Of a stretch of 32,755 nucleotides of DNA, positions 1 to 6,845 are shown piece by piece. Source of the DNA: JBCBKP01 sp038521625 (GTDB lineage: Bacteria > Planctomycetota > Phycisphaerae > Phycisphaerales > UBA1924); NCBI GenBank assembly GCA_038521625.1, contig JBCBKP010000034.1, positions 1 to 32,755 on the forward strand, read 5' to 3'. The translations under genes and the position numbers were made by a program. Position 1 is the stretch's first letter. Each line of letters opens with the position of its first letter. The notes under the pieces are model-generated. The model saw only the letters and a list, made by a program, of their open reading frames with translations. It made no database searches and was not told where the DNA came from.

Positions 1-46
1 CAGCTTCCCAAGCTGGATGTCGTCGGTTCGATCCCGATCACCCGCT
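1..46 (+). tRNA. tRNA-Gly(CCC), 3' part only
   Basis: The window opens inside a tRNA. Bases 1-4 and 12-15 (CAGC/GCTG) form the visible part of the anticodon stem around the loop TTCCCAA (5-11), giving anticodon CCC after U33. The T arm follows at 22-38 (GTCGG, loop TTCGATC, CCGAT). The 3' acceptor strand CACCCGC is at 39-45 with discriminator T at 46, and CCA is not encoded. The 5' half lies before the window. The missing 5' acceptor strand should read GCGGGTG, as in the tRNA-Gly(GCC) at 21121. Confidence 0.88.
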
Positions 47-63
47 TTGGCCGAGATGACCGA

Positions 64-100
64 CCGCCGTTGACGCCAGGGGTCAGCGGCGGCTTTCTTT
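64..100 (+). terminator. Rho-independent terminator after tRNA-Gly(CCC)
   Basis: An 11-bp stem pairs 64-74 with 82-92 (one G-T pair) around a 7-base loop and is followed by the T-rich tail CTTTCTTT. It lies 18 bases after the tRNA and would end its transcript. Confidence 0.75.
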
Positions 101-343
101 CGCCCGGGGCGTCAGTTGCGCGAGGTGGGGTGAGGTGCCGGGCAGGAGGCCGGTTGGCGTCGGCGTGCCCGGAGATGACGGCGGGTCACGGTTACACTAT
201 TAGAGAATGGAACAAGGACTGGGGGCACGCCAGAAGATCGCCTGGAGGGGATGGTCCGAGGCATCGGCACTTCGCCTCGCGACATTGCAATCAGCCCTGC
301 TTCGACACACGTCACCGGAGAGACTCGCCTGACACCAGCGAGC

Positions 344-1075
344 CTAGGGCAGCGCCTGTACTCGATAGATATCATCCTCAGGGACCAGCTTCAGACCGCC
401 CCAGTCTTCCGAGATCTCACCAACGCCAGCTGCATCCAGCCTAACCGGTTGTGGTGCCAACCCGATCTCCGGCGCACACCAGAACAACTCCTGACTCATA
501 GGCACACGGCGTCCGTACGCCATGCCTCTAGGCAGACCGACGACCACCGAGTCGGTGCGGAGCGCCGATTCATCTCGAGGGATGTAGCTGTTCACAGACT
601 CGCTTCGATACACCGATCCGTACGGCACGAGCGCACAGATCACAATCACAGGATCGAGCGAGCAGACTACGCAAGTGATCGGGTACACTTGACTCGCGCG
701 ATCAGATGACACGGGATTCGCCATAGCCAACTCATACTGATCCAGCCATGACGCATCCGCCATCTCGATCGGCTCATTTTCGACGCCATGTTGCGCCATG
801 AACTTCGCCGCCTGCTTCGCGACGGACGAAGCGGAAACCGTCCTGCCATCGTCTGGATGCTTCCAGGTTAGCGTGGCCTTACTCGGGTGCAAGAGATTGC
901 TAACATAGTCCACGCTGGCAATCGCTTGCCCTTCGCCACCGAAGAAGGGTTGTGTCGTCGCGGCATCCTTCATTGGCGATTGGCTCGCACAGGATGCGAC
1001 TGTCGCCGTGGGCAGCAGCATACATGCAGCCACGATCGGAGCAGAGACCCAGCGTCGTAGCATTTGCATCTTCAT
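344..1075 (-). CDS. Putative lipoprotein of unknown function
   Basis: A protein of about 243 residues starting with a basic N-terminus, a hydrophobic stretch and the lipobox-like V-A-S-C, so it is probably lipidated after export. The mature part has several Cys residues (including a CVVC pair) and no fold I recognise. The ATG at 1075 is chosen because it overlaps the stop of the upstream reading frame as ATGA, with a GAGAGGA ribosome site just before it. The ATG at 1069 is better spaced from that site and is an alternative. The gene is clearly less GC-rich than the rest of the window (31 of 60 bases are G or C at 721-780). Nothing recognisable lies between its end and the tRNA terminator (101-343). 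Confidence 0.6.
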   Translation of the reverse strand: MKMQMLRRWVSAPIVAACMLLPTATVASCASQSPMKDAATTQPFFGGEGQAIASVDYVSNLLHPSKATLTWKHPDDGRTVSASSVAKQAAKFMAQHGVENEPIEMADASWLDQYELAMANPVSSDRASQVYPITCVVCSLDPVIVICALVPYGSVYRSESVNSYIPRDESALRTDSVVVGLPRGMAYGRRVPMSQELFWCAPEIGLAPQPVRLDAAGVGEISEDWGGLKLVPEDDIYRVQALP

Positions 1076-1290
1076 CGTCCTCTCAATCGCCGGATGATCC
1101 CTGCCTGAACTCTCGGGTCCCCAACGATCCAATTGTGCGGGCCGATCCAGAACAGATCTCGATCAGCACCGTTCGGATCATCCCCCGGCCTGACGAAGTT
1201 GACAAGACGATTCTTACTATCACCACCAACTAGTCGATACCCCTGCAGCCGAAATTCAGGGCCGGGCCAGAAGGGAAGCCGGAAGCTCGC
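1072..1290 (-). pseudogene. 3' remnant of the gene upstream of the lipoprotein
   Basis: About 72 C-terminal residues, with stretches such as GYRLVGGDSKNRLVNFVR and LFWIGPHNWIVGDPR, read on the minus strand and stop at 1072 in an ATGA overlap with the lipoprotein start. That overlap is typical of a coupled operon, so this is probably the true end of a neighbouring gene. Upstream of about 1290 the frame continues only as the antisense of the phosphatase fragment, so the gene looks cut off at that junction. I do not recognise the family. A chance open frame is the alternative. Confidence 0.45.
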
Positions 1291-1611
1291 GCGATCGTCG
1301 TGGGGCCAGAGGGGCGTCGGCGACTCGACGAGAGCGACCTCCCGATCGGGATCGTCGACGACACGGAGTACGTATCGGTCTGCGCCCAGCTCGAACAGAA
1401 CGACAGCTTGTTTCTCTTCTCCGATGGCGTGTTCGAGGTGCTGCTCCCCAGCGGACGCCAGCTCGGGCTCGGCGGCGTCGAGACGCTCATTGCGGACGCT
1501 GTGCAGACCGCCGAGGCCCCCGTCGACGCGATCATCGAGTCGGTCCGTCGGATGGGCGGCAGAGATCATTTCAGTGACGACGCGACGGTGCTCGAGGTGG
1601 TCCTGCGCTAG
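1291..1611 (+). pseudogene. SpoIIE/PP2C-type phosphatase C-terminal fragment, copy 1
   Basis: About 106 residues match the end of a SpoIIE/RsbU-type serine phosphatase domain. FLFSDGVFE carries the metal-binding Asp motif and HFSDDATVL the terminal DDAT motif; between them lies the usual helical stretch. The N-terminal half of the catalytic domain, including the first metal-binding Asp residues and the AGHHP motif, is missing. Similarity to copy 2 begins abruptly at 1291. A GTG at 1300 could start a short product, but it would lack part of the active site. The fragment is cut relative to its family and probably not functional. Confidence 0.7.
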
Positions 1612-1655
1612 CGCATGAAAGCGATTGATCGCACAGGCTTCCGCAGATCACGCCG
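1291..1655 (+). repeat. Direct repeat, left copy (phosphatase fragment)
   Basis: This stretch aligns without gaps to 3798-4162 at a constant offset of 2507 bases. By eye there are about 15 differences in the first 321 bases. Weaker similarity, including CCGCAGATC at 1641, continues past the stop codon. The two copies flank the AraC and DJ-1 genes. Confidence 0.85.
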
Positions 1656-1918
1656 TGAGCCCGGCTTCGTCGTCGTCGAATCGGCGGAGGTCCCGAGGCG
1701 AGTCCCGCGCACACATACTCAGCGTGTCGTCCGTCACCGACGGGGCCGCCTCCAACGACCCGGGGCTCGGGCTCCACCGCTTCGGTTCCTTGGAGCGCAT
1801 GCCGCCCTGCGACTTGCCCATTTCTGCGAATCGCTTGCCGATTCCTCTCCGTGAGGCACAGAGACGACTCGCCGCGTGTCATGGGGGATATTCTCTCGCC
1901 TTGGACGCAGCCGACTCG

Positions 1919-2812
1919 ATGCCGATCGACGACCTCGCTTCTGAAGCCGCGAGTTTCTTCCCAGCGAATCCGATGGGCTCGATGCAACTCGCAGAGCCCG
2001 GCCCTGGCTTGCAGATCCACCGCTACGGATCGCCGTCGGCCATGGAGGCAACTCTCTACACGCCGTCCATCTGCCTTCTCCTTCAGGGATGCAAGGAGGT
2101 CGTCCTCGGGGATCAGACCTTCGCATATCGAGCGGGCGAGTGCATGGTTGTCAGCCACACTCTTCCAGTCACGACGCGCGTGATCGAGGCGAAAGAAGAC
2201 TCCCCGTTCCTCGCGCTTGTCGCCTTTCTCAATGTCGAGAGCCTCCGGGGGCTTCAGGCGGAGATTGCCGCGACTGGCGCCGACCCTATCGAGGCGCAGT
2301 CGATCGAGGTGAGCCGTCCGGCTCCGGCCATCGTCAACTCGCTGGCGAGATTGGTTGAGCTCTCGCGCTCGCCAGCCGAGGCGCCGATTCTCGGGCCCCT
2401 CGTGTGGAAGGAGCTCCACTTCCATGTGCTCCGTGCGCCCAACACAGGGATGCTGAGGGCACTGCTGAGCGAGGACAGCCCTCCGAGCGGCGTCACCCGA
2501 GCGATCGAGATGCTGCGCGAGAACTTCGCCGAGCCTGTCAATGTTTCGCACCTCGCCAAGCATGTTGGCATGAGCAGCTCGTCGCTGCACGCTCATTTCA
2601 GATCGATCACCGGAACAACTCCGCTGCAATTCCAGAAGAACCTCCGTCTACTAGAGGCACGCCGACTACTGATCGAGGAACGATGCGCCGTCAAAGCCGC
2701 GGCGATCAGGGTTGGCTACGAAAGCCTTTCCCAATTCAGCCGGGCATACTCGCGCAAGTTTGGTATCGCGCCCAGTATCGATCGAACAGAGCACAGCATC
2801 ACATCAAACTGA
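1919..2812 (+). CDS. AraC-family transcriptional regulator
   Basis: A DNA-binding regulator of about 297 residues. The first ~170 residues match the AraC_N ligand-sensing domain, with the signature LYTPSICLLLQGCKEVVLG and a following cupin-like stretch. The last ~85 residues hold the two helix-turn-helix units of AraC (VSHLAKHVGMSSSSLHAHF, then IRVGYESLSQFSRAYSRKFG). The frame is open back to 1625, but the upstream part has no family similarity. ATG 1919 gives the usual family length, though its ribosome site is weak. The DJ-1 gene starts 17 bases after the stop, so this protein probably regulates that gene and perhaps itself. The pair sits between two direct repeats inside the tRNA-bounded island. 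The inducer is unknown. Confidence 0.85.
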   Translation: MPIDDLASEAASFFPANPMGSMQLAEPGPGLQIHRYGSPSAMEATLYTPSICLLLQGCKEVVLGDQTFAYRAGECMVVSHTLPVTTRVIEAKEDSPFLALVAFLNVESLRGLQAEIAATGADPIEAQSIEVSRPAPAIVNSLARLVELSRSPAEAPILGPLVWKELHFHVLRAPNTGMLRALLSEDSPPSGVTRAIEMLRENFAEPVNVSHLAKHVGMSSSSLHAHFRSITGTTPLQFQKNLRLLEARRLLIEERCAVKAAAIRVGYESLSQFSRAYSRKFGIAPSIDRTEHSITSN

Positions 2813-2829
2813 AAACGAAAGCAACACCG

Positions 2830-3507
2830 ATGAAGCTTCTCATTGTTCTGACATCTCATGACCAACTCGGCGACACCGGGAGGGCAACCGGGTTCTGGCT
2901 TGAAGAGTTCGCGAGCCCGTACTATGCGTTCAAACAAGCCGGCGCGTCGGTGACACTCGCTTCGCCACTCGGCGGCCAGCCTCCTGTGGATGCGATGAGC
3001 ACTCAGCCCGAGTTCCAGTCCGACGAAACGCGTCGCTTCGAGGCCGACGCAGACGCGCAGAGAGAACTCGCGGGCACGGCGAAGTTGGCGGAGATGAAGG
3101 CCGCGGACTTCGATGGGGTGTTCTACCCCGGCGGCTACGGGCCGGTCTGGGACCTTCACAGCGACGAAGACTCGATCGCGCTGCTTGAAGCCTTCGTCTA
3201 TGCCGCGAAACCGGTTGCGACCGTGTGCCATGGTCCCGCAGTGTTGCTCAAGGTGAAGAACCCCGACGGGACGCCGCACGTTCAAGGCAAGAGGGTCACG
3301 GGATACAGCAACTCGGAAGAGGCCGCGGCCGGACTGACCGAAGTCGTACCCTACCTGATTGAAGACCAACTCACGGCCCTCGGCGCACAGTACGAGAAGA
3401 CAGACGACTGGCACCCTCATATCGTCGTCGATGACAGGCTCATCACAGGCCAGAACCCAGCATCTTCTTCCGCCGTCGCCTCTGCGTTGATAGAGGCGCT
3501 GAAGTAA
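2830..3507 (+). CDS. DJ-1/PfpI-family protein (class I glutamine amidotransferase-like)
   Basis: A 225-residue cytoplasmic protein of the Hsp31-like branch of DJ-1/PfpI. The nucleophile elbow is VCHGPA with Cys133, and the partner acidic residue is in GFWLEEFASPY (Glu25/Glu26), as in the type with a longer N-terminal segment. VFYPGGYGPVWDL is the conserved strand-loop before the elbow. Members act as methylglyoxal-handling (glyoxalase III-like) enzymes or stress chaperones; which applies here cannot be told. ATG 2830 is the family start, because in-frame upstream sequence overlaps the AraC gene in another frame. It is probably co-transcribed with the AraC gene. Its GC is lower than that of the later genes (33 of 60 at 2881-2940). 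Confidence 0.88.
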   Translation: MKLLIVLTSHDQLGDTGRATGFWLEEFASPYYAFKQAGASVTLASPLGGQPPVDAMSTQPEFQSDETRRFEADADAQRELAGTAKLAEMKAADFDGVFYPGGYGPVWDLHSDEDSIALLEAFVYAAKPVATVCHGPAVLLKVKNPDGTPHVQGKRVTGYSNSEEAAAGLTEVVPYLIEDQLTALGAQYEKTDDWHPHIVVDDRLITGQNPASSSAVASALIEALK

Positions 3508-3770
3508 CTCAGGCGCCCACAGATACTCGGCAGCGGCCCCGCGATACCCTCCATGCCCGGTTCGATCTTTCGTGAGCATGCACCTGGCAGTACTCACTCG
3601 GTTCAGATTCCTTCGAGTCGGCGCCGACGATGCGCCTTGATCTAAAATCGGCTCGCGGCGGCTTCCCGTGGGTATTCGGGTTGTCTGGCGTACGGCTAAT
3701 TCCGCGATCGCGACGATCCGATCGAGTTCACGCCCGCCAAGCGGTTGTCCGACGCGGATGCCGCGAGGTC

Positions 3771-4118
3771 ATGAATGCCCGCGCGGGCCACCACCCCGCG
3801 ATCGTCGTGGGGCCAGAGGGGCGTCGGCGACTCGACGAGAGCGACCTCCCGATCGGGATCGTCGACGACACGGAGTACGTATCAGTCTGCGCCCAGCTCG
3901 AACAGAACGACAGCTTGTTTCTCTTCTCCGATGGCGTGTTCGAGGTGATGCTCCCCAGCGGGCGCCAGCTCGGGCTCGACGGCTTCGAGACGCTCATCGA
4001 GGACTCCGCACAGACCGCCGAGGCCCCGGTCGACGCGATCATCGAGTCGGTCCGTCGGATGGGCGGCAGAGATCATTTCAGTGACGACGCGACGGTGCTC
4101 GGGGTCGTCCTGCGGTAG
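3771..4118 (+). pseudogene. SpoIIE/PP2C-type phosphatase C-terminal fragment, copy 2
   Basis: About 115 residues that are nearly identical to copy 1 but extend slightly further upstream, keeping the family motif ARAGHHPAIVV. FLFSDGVFE and HFSDDATVL are both present. The frame is open back to 3630, but that part does not look like the missing catalytic half, so the gene is truncated at its 5' end. With AGHHP retained, this copy is closer to the ancestral gene than copy 1. A short expressed remnant cannot be excluded. The 263 bases between the DJ-1 gene and this fragment contain nothing else I can identify. Confidence 0.68.
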
Positions 4119-4162
4119 CGTGTGCCTGCGATCTGCGATGCAAGCTGCCGCAGATCGAGGCA
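3798..4162 (+). repeat. Direct repeat, right copy (phosphatase fragment)
   Basis: Partner of the repeat at 1291-1655, in the same orientation. Recombination between the two would remove a 2507-base unit carrying the AraC and DJ-1 genes. Confidence 0.85.
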
Positions 4163-4235
4163 AGAGCCCCATCCCGACAGCTGTTTTTTGCAGAGGCTTG
4201 GAGCGACGGCGCCAGACGCGGCATTCAGCGGTTCA

Positions 4236-4281
4236 GATATTCACAAGCTGGACCTCGCCGGTCCGATTCCGATCCCCCGGG
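4236..4281 (+). repeat. Degenerate 3' fragment of tRNA-Gly(CCC), probable old attachment site
   Basis: Aligned without gaps to bases 1-46 at offset 4235. Bases 4240-4279 match tRNA bases 5-44 at 33 of 40 positions, covering the anticodon loop, the AAGCTGG stem, the T arm and the acceptor strand. The 5' half of a tRNA is absent upstream and the T stem has a C-A mismatch, so this is not a working tRNA. A displaced tRNA 3' end in the same orientation is what integration into a tRNA gene leaves at the far end of an element. Confidence 0.6.
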
Positions 4282-4423
4282 TTCGCAAGCCGATGCAGGC
4301 CAGAGTCTCGCCGGCACGCTCCTGGATTCGTGCCGGACTGAATGGACGCTCAGCCGACCTCGCACGTCCGATCTGGTTCCACGAAGAGCCCGTCGGCTAC
4401 CGACCTCGCCCTTGACTCCACGA

Positions 4424-4437
4424 GTTGTAGCTACAAC
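4424..4437. promoter_or_regulatory. Palindromic operator before marR
   Basis: GTTGTAGCTACAAC is a perfect 14-base palindrome ending 12 bases before the marR start. It shares GTTGTAKCTACAACAAT with the site at 4927, which fits autoregulation by the MarR protein. Confidence 0.7.
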
Positions 4438-4449
4438 AATTAGGGACAC

Positions 4450-4908
4450 ATGGCACCCCCGCCCCCTCAGCCCAGCCCCGCCGCCGAGATCATGGGCTCG
4501 TGCCTCGCCGGCCGGACTCGCCTGCTCAACCGTGCGATCACCGGCCTCTACGACGAATCGCTGCGCGCGGTGGGAGTCACCGCGGCCCAGCTGACGACGC
4601 TCAGCTTCGTCCACGAGCTGGGACCGATCGCGCCGGGCGAGATTGCGCGGACGCTCATGATCGAGAAGTCGACGCTGAGCAGGAACCTCGGTCGCATGGA
4701 GCGGCACGGCTGGATTTCCATCGCGCAGGGCGAGGCCGGCCACACGCAGGTGATCGCGATCACACGCCGGGGCCGCGCGCTGATCGCGAGAGCGCTCCCG
4801 AGGTGGGAGCGGGCTCAGGCGAGGGCCCGCGAACTCCTCGGCGAGGGCGGCGCCGACGCCGTCATCGAGGCGTTCAACAGCGTTCGTGCGCGTGGTGCGT
4901 ATCGGTAG
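4450..4908 (+). CDS. MarR-family transcriptional regulator
   Basis: A 152-residue winged-helix regulator. Residues ~14-50 form the first dimerisation helices (MGSCLAGRTRLLNRAITGLY). Residues ~60-112 are the MarR DNA-binding core: PGEIARTLMIEKSTLSRNLG is the helix-turn-helix with its recognition helix, and ARGEAGHTQ-like residues followed by ITRRGRALI form the wing and next helix. The C-terminal helix completes the dimer. Such proteins bind palindromes as dimers and usually release them on binding a small phenolic or oxidant ligand. Palindromes lie before this gene and before the NmrA-like gene 50 bases downstream, so it probably represses both. The start at 4450 places the palindrome in the promoter region. 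Confidence 0.9.
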   Translation: MAPPPPQPSPAAEIMGSCLAGRTRLLNRAITGLYDESLRAVGVTAAQLTTLSFVHELGPIAPGEIARTLMIEKSTLSRNLGRMERHGWISIAQGEAGHTQVIAITRRGRALIARALPRWERAQARARELLGEGGADAVIEAFNSVRARGAYR

Positions 4909-4926
4909 CGTTTTTCTCGACCACAT

Positions 4927-4940
4927 GTTGTATCTACAAC
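4927..4940. promoter_or_regulatory. Second MarR-type operator, before the NmrA-like gene
   Basis: GTTGTATCTACAAC differs from the upstream operator by a single central base, and both are followed by AAT. It lies 18 bases before the ATG of the NmrA-like gene, inside the 50-base gap after marR, which suggests the second gene has its own repressed promoter. Confidence 0.7.
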
Positions 4941-4958
4941 AATATTCGCAGTAGTAAC

Positions 4959-6089
4959 ATGACCAAATCAACGATCCTGATCACCGGCGCCAGCGGCAAG
5001 ACCGGCAGCGCCGCGGCCCTCGAGCTGCTCTCGCTCGGTTTCCCCGTCCGTGCCCTCGTTCACCGGGAGGACGCGCGGTCCCGGGTCCTGAGCGACGCGG
5101 GGGCCGAGATCGTGACGGGCAAGCTCGAGGACCTGGCCAGCCTCTCCCGAGCGATGACGGGCGTGCGGCGGGCGTACTTCGTCTGCCCCTGGACAGAGAA
5201 TCAGCTCGATATCTCGCTCAACTTTGCGGTCGCCGCGGCGGATCACGAGCTCGAGCACGTCGTCGCGCTCGGCCAATGGCTCTCATCGCCCGAGCACCGT
5301 TCGATCGCGACCCGACGCACGTACCTGATGGACCGCGTGCTGGAGTGGATCCCGGGGAGCACCTGGACGCTCATCAACGTCGGGTTCTTCGCGGACAATT
5401 ACATGGCGGTCCTCGAGCCAATCGCTCAGCTCGGCGTGATGCCCCTGCCGCTCGGCTCTGGGCTCAACGCGCCGGTCTCGAACGAGGACATCGGCCGGAC
5501 CGTCGCCGGGGCGCTCGCCGCTCCGGAGCTCCACGCGGGCCGGACGTACCGCCCCACCGGCCCCGCCCTGTTGAGCCCGGACCAGATCGCCGATTCGTTC
5601 AGTCGGGTGCTGGGACGCGGGGTTCGGCACCGGGACATCTCGCCCCGCCTGTTCCTGAAGGCCGCCCGATCGATGGTGGTGCCGACGGGCCTGATCGCGC
5701 AGCTCGATCATTACTTCCAGGAGTATCGCCTCGGCGCCTTCGGCGTCGGGGCCCCGAACGACGCCGTGCGGTTCGTGACGGGTCGCGAGCCGGAAGACTT
5801 CGACACGATCGCCGAGCGCTACATCGACACCGCGCTGATCACCGGGCTGGTCCCGGCCGCGGCTCGGCGGGCCCGCACGCGACCCACGGTTTCCAACAAG
5901 GCGCGCGCGCTCGCGGGGATGGCCCGCCTGCTGCTGACACCGGCGCCGCGGCTGGAGCGATACGAGCTCGATCGGGCCTATCCCGAGATCGGCTCGCCCG
6001 CGTACGCGATGTCTTCTCCCGGATGGCTCGGCTCCCACGACAAGCCCGGCGCCTTCGGATCGGAACCGGTCCGAAACGGAGACCACTGA
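4959..6089 (+). CDS. NmrA-like NAD(P)-binding oxidoreductase/sensor
   Basis: A 376-residue cytoplasmic protein of the atypical short-chain dehydrogenase (NmrA/HSCARG) type. It opens with a beta strand and the nucleotide-binding loop GASGKTG (residues 10-16). VRALVHREDAR (binding the NADP phosphate side) and GKLEDLASLSRAMTGV follow, as in the NmrA family. There is no clear YxxxK catalytic pair, as is common in family members that sense or weakly reduce substrates such as quinones. The region after ~residue 230 is a longer substrate-domain extension than in most members. The ATG follows the second MarR palindrome, so expression is probably released with marR. The substrate is unknown. Confidence 0.85.
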   Translation: MTKSTILITGASGKTGSAAALELLSLGFPVRALVHREDARSRVLSDAGAEIVTGKLEDLASLSRAMTGVRRAYFVCPWTENQLDISLNFAVAAADHELEHVVALGQWLSSPEHRSIATRRTYLMDRVLEWIPGSTWTLINVGFFADNYMAVLEPIAQLGVMPLPLGSGLNAPVSNEDIGRTVAGALAAPELHAGRTYRPTGPALLSPDQIADSFSRVLGRGVRHRDISPRLFLKAARSMVVPTGLIAQLDHYFQEYRLGAFGVGAPNDAVRFVTGREPEDFDTIAERYIDTALITGLVPAAARRARTRPTVSNKARALAGMARLLLTPAPRLERYELDRAYPEIGSPAYAMSSPGWLGSHDKPGAFGSEPVRNGDH

Positions 6090-6316
6090 GAGGTCGGGAT
6101 CGGCCGCGGGGCGTTGCTGACACCCCATCACCCATCGGCGGAGACACAGATGTCGACCATCCAAAGACTTCTCCGACGCGACGCGGCCCCCGGCGCGTCT
6201 TTCCGCTCGTGGCGGGCGGCATCACCCGGTCGGCGCTCCTGTACGACGTTGAGGCGGCCGGCTCGCTGAGGCGCGAGGCGTGCTTCGTTCGATTCTCTTA
6301 TCTCGGTGGACCAATC

Positions 6317-6787
6317 ATGGCAGACGCCAATACTGTTGCAGCCGTTGAACGACGACAGCTCCGGTTCAGCACAATGACCGACATCCTCGCCGATGTGGAC
6401 GCGATGTCGGACGTCGAGACTCGGCATCTCGGCGACTGGACGCCGGCGCAGATCATCGACCATGTGCGGCGGCTCATCCGCGTGTCGCACTCGGGGGCGC
6501 GGTTCAAGGTCCCCCTGCCGATTCGCGTGATGGCCCGCCTGATGAAATCGCGCGTCCTCAGCTCGCCCATGAAGCCGGGGCTTCAGACGGTCCCGGACCT
6601 GGAGCCGCCCGCCGAGATCTCGCTCGACGACGCGGTGGCCGCGTTCCGGGAGGAGATCCGCGTGGCGCGACAGCCGGGTGCGATGTCTCGCCCGAGCCCG
6701 CTGCTCGGCCCGATGACGCACGAGCAGTGGGAGCAGGTGCACTGCCGTCACGCCGAGCATCACTTCGGCTTCATCGTTCCGTCGTAA
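6317..6787 (+). CDS. DUF1569 (DinB-fold) protein
   Basis: A 156-residue protein matching the DUF1569 group of the DinB/YfiT four-helix fold. The first helix region has RQLRFSTMTDILADVD, then LGDWTPAQIIDHVRRLI with a likely metal-ligand His. The end carries the conserved GPMTHEQWEQVHCRHAEHHF, whose His residues would complete the metal site. Members are presumed metal-dependent enzymes, possibly thiol transferases, with no fixed role. ATG 6317 follows GGTGGA at fair spacing. The 227 bases between the NmrA-like gene and this one have no recognisable gene or terminator, so co-transcription is possible but not shown. Confidence 0.82.
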   Translation: MADANTVAAVERRQLRFSTMTDILADVDAMSDVETRHLGDWTPAQIIDHVRRLIRVSHSGARFKVPLPIRVMARLMKSRVLSSPMKPGLQTVPDLEPPAEISLDDAVAAFREEIRVARQPGAMSRPSPLLGPMTHEQWEQVHCRHAEHHFGFIVPS

Positions 6788-6845
6788 GCTCTGCTTCTGG
6801 CGCGTCGTGCCTGATCAGGAGCGCGAGCGCCCCGTAGACTCGGTC

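Larger units (their letters stand above)
4119..4449 (+). other. Non-coding stretch holding the island's right boundary
   Basis: No credible gene lies in these 331 bases. It contains the tail of the phosphatase repeat (to about 4162), a T6 run at 4183-4188 without a convincing stem, the tRNA-Gly fragment at 4236-4281, and the MarR palindrome at 4424-4437. The change from low-GC, fragment-rich DNA to ordinary high-GC genes happens here. Confidence 0.55.

Noticed and set aside
1625..1918. N-terminal extension of the AraC regulator by 98 residues
   Set aside because: The extension has no family similarity, is Ser/Arg-rich, and starts within the tail of the phosphatase repeat; ATG 1919 gives normal family length.
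4170..4192. Rho-independent terminator at CAGCTGTTTTTT
   Set aside because: The only pairing partner is a 5-base segment about 30 bases away, too weak for a convincing terminator stem.
4236..4281. A working tRNA-Val(CAC), since the loop reads TTCACAA
   Set aside because: There is no matching 5' anticodon strand, D arm or 5' acceptor strand, and the T stem has a mismatch; it is a fragment.
6150..6270. Small 40-codon open frame between the NmrA-like and DUF1569 genes
   Set aside because: It has no clear ribosome site and Arg/Ala-rich residues typical of chance frames at this GC.
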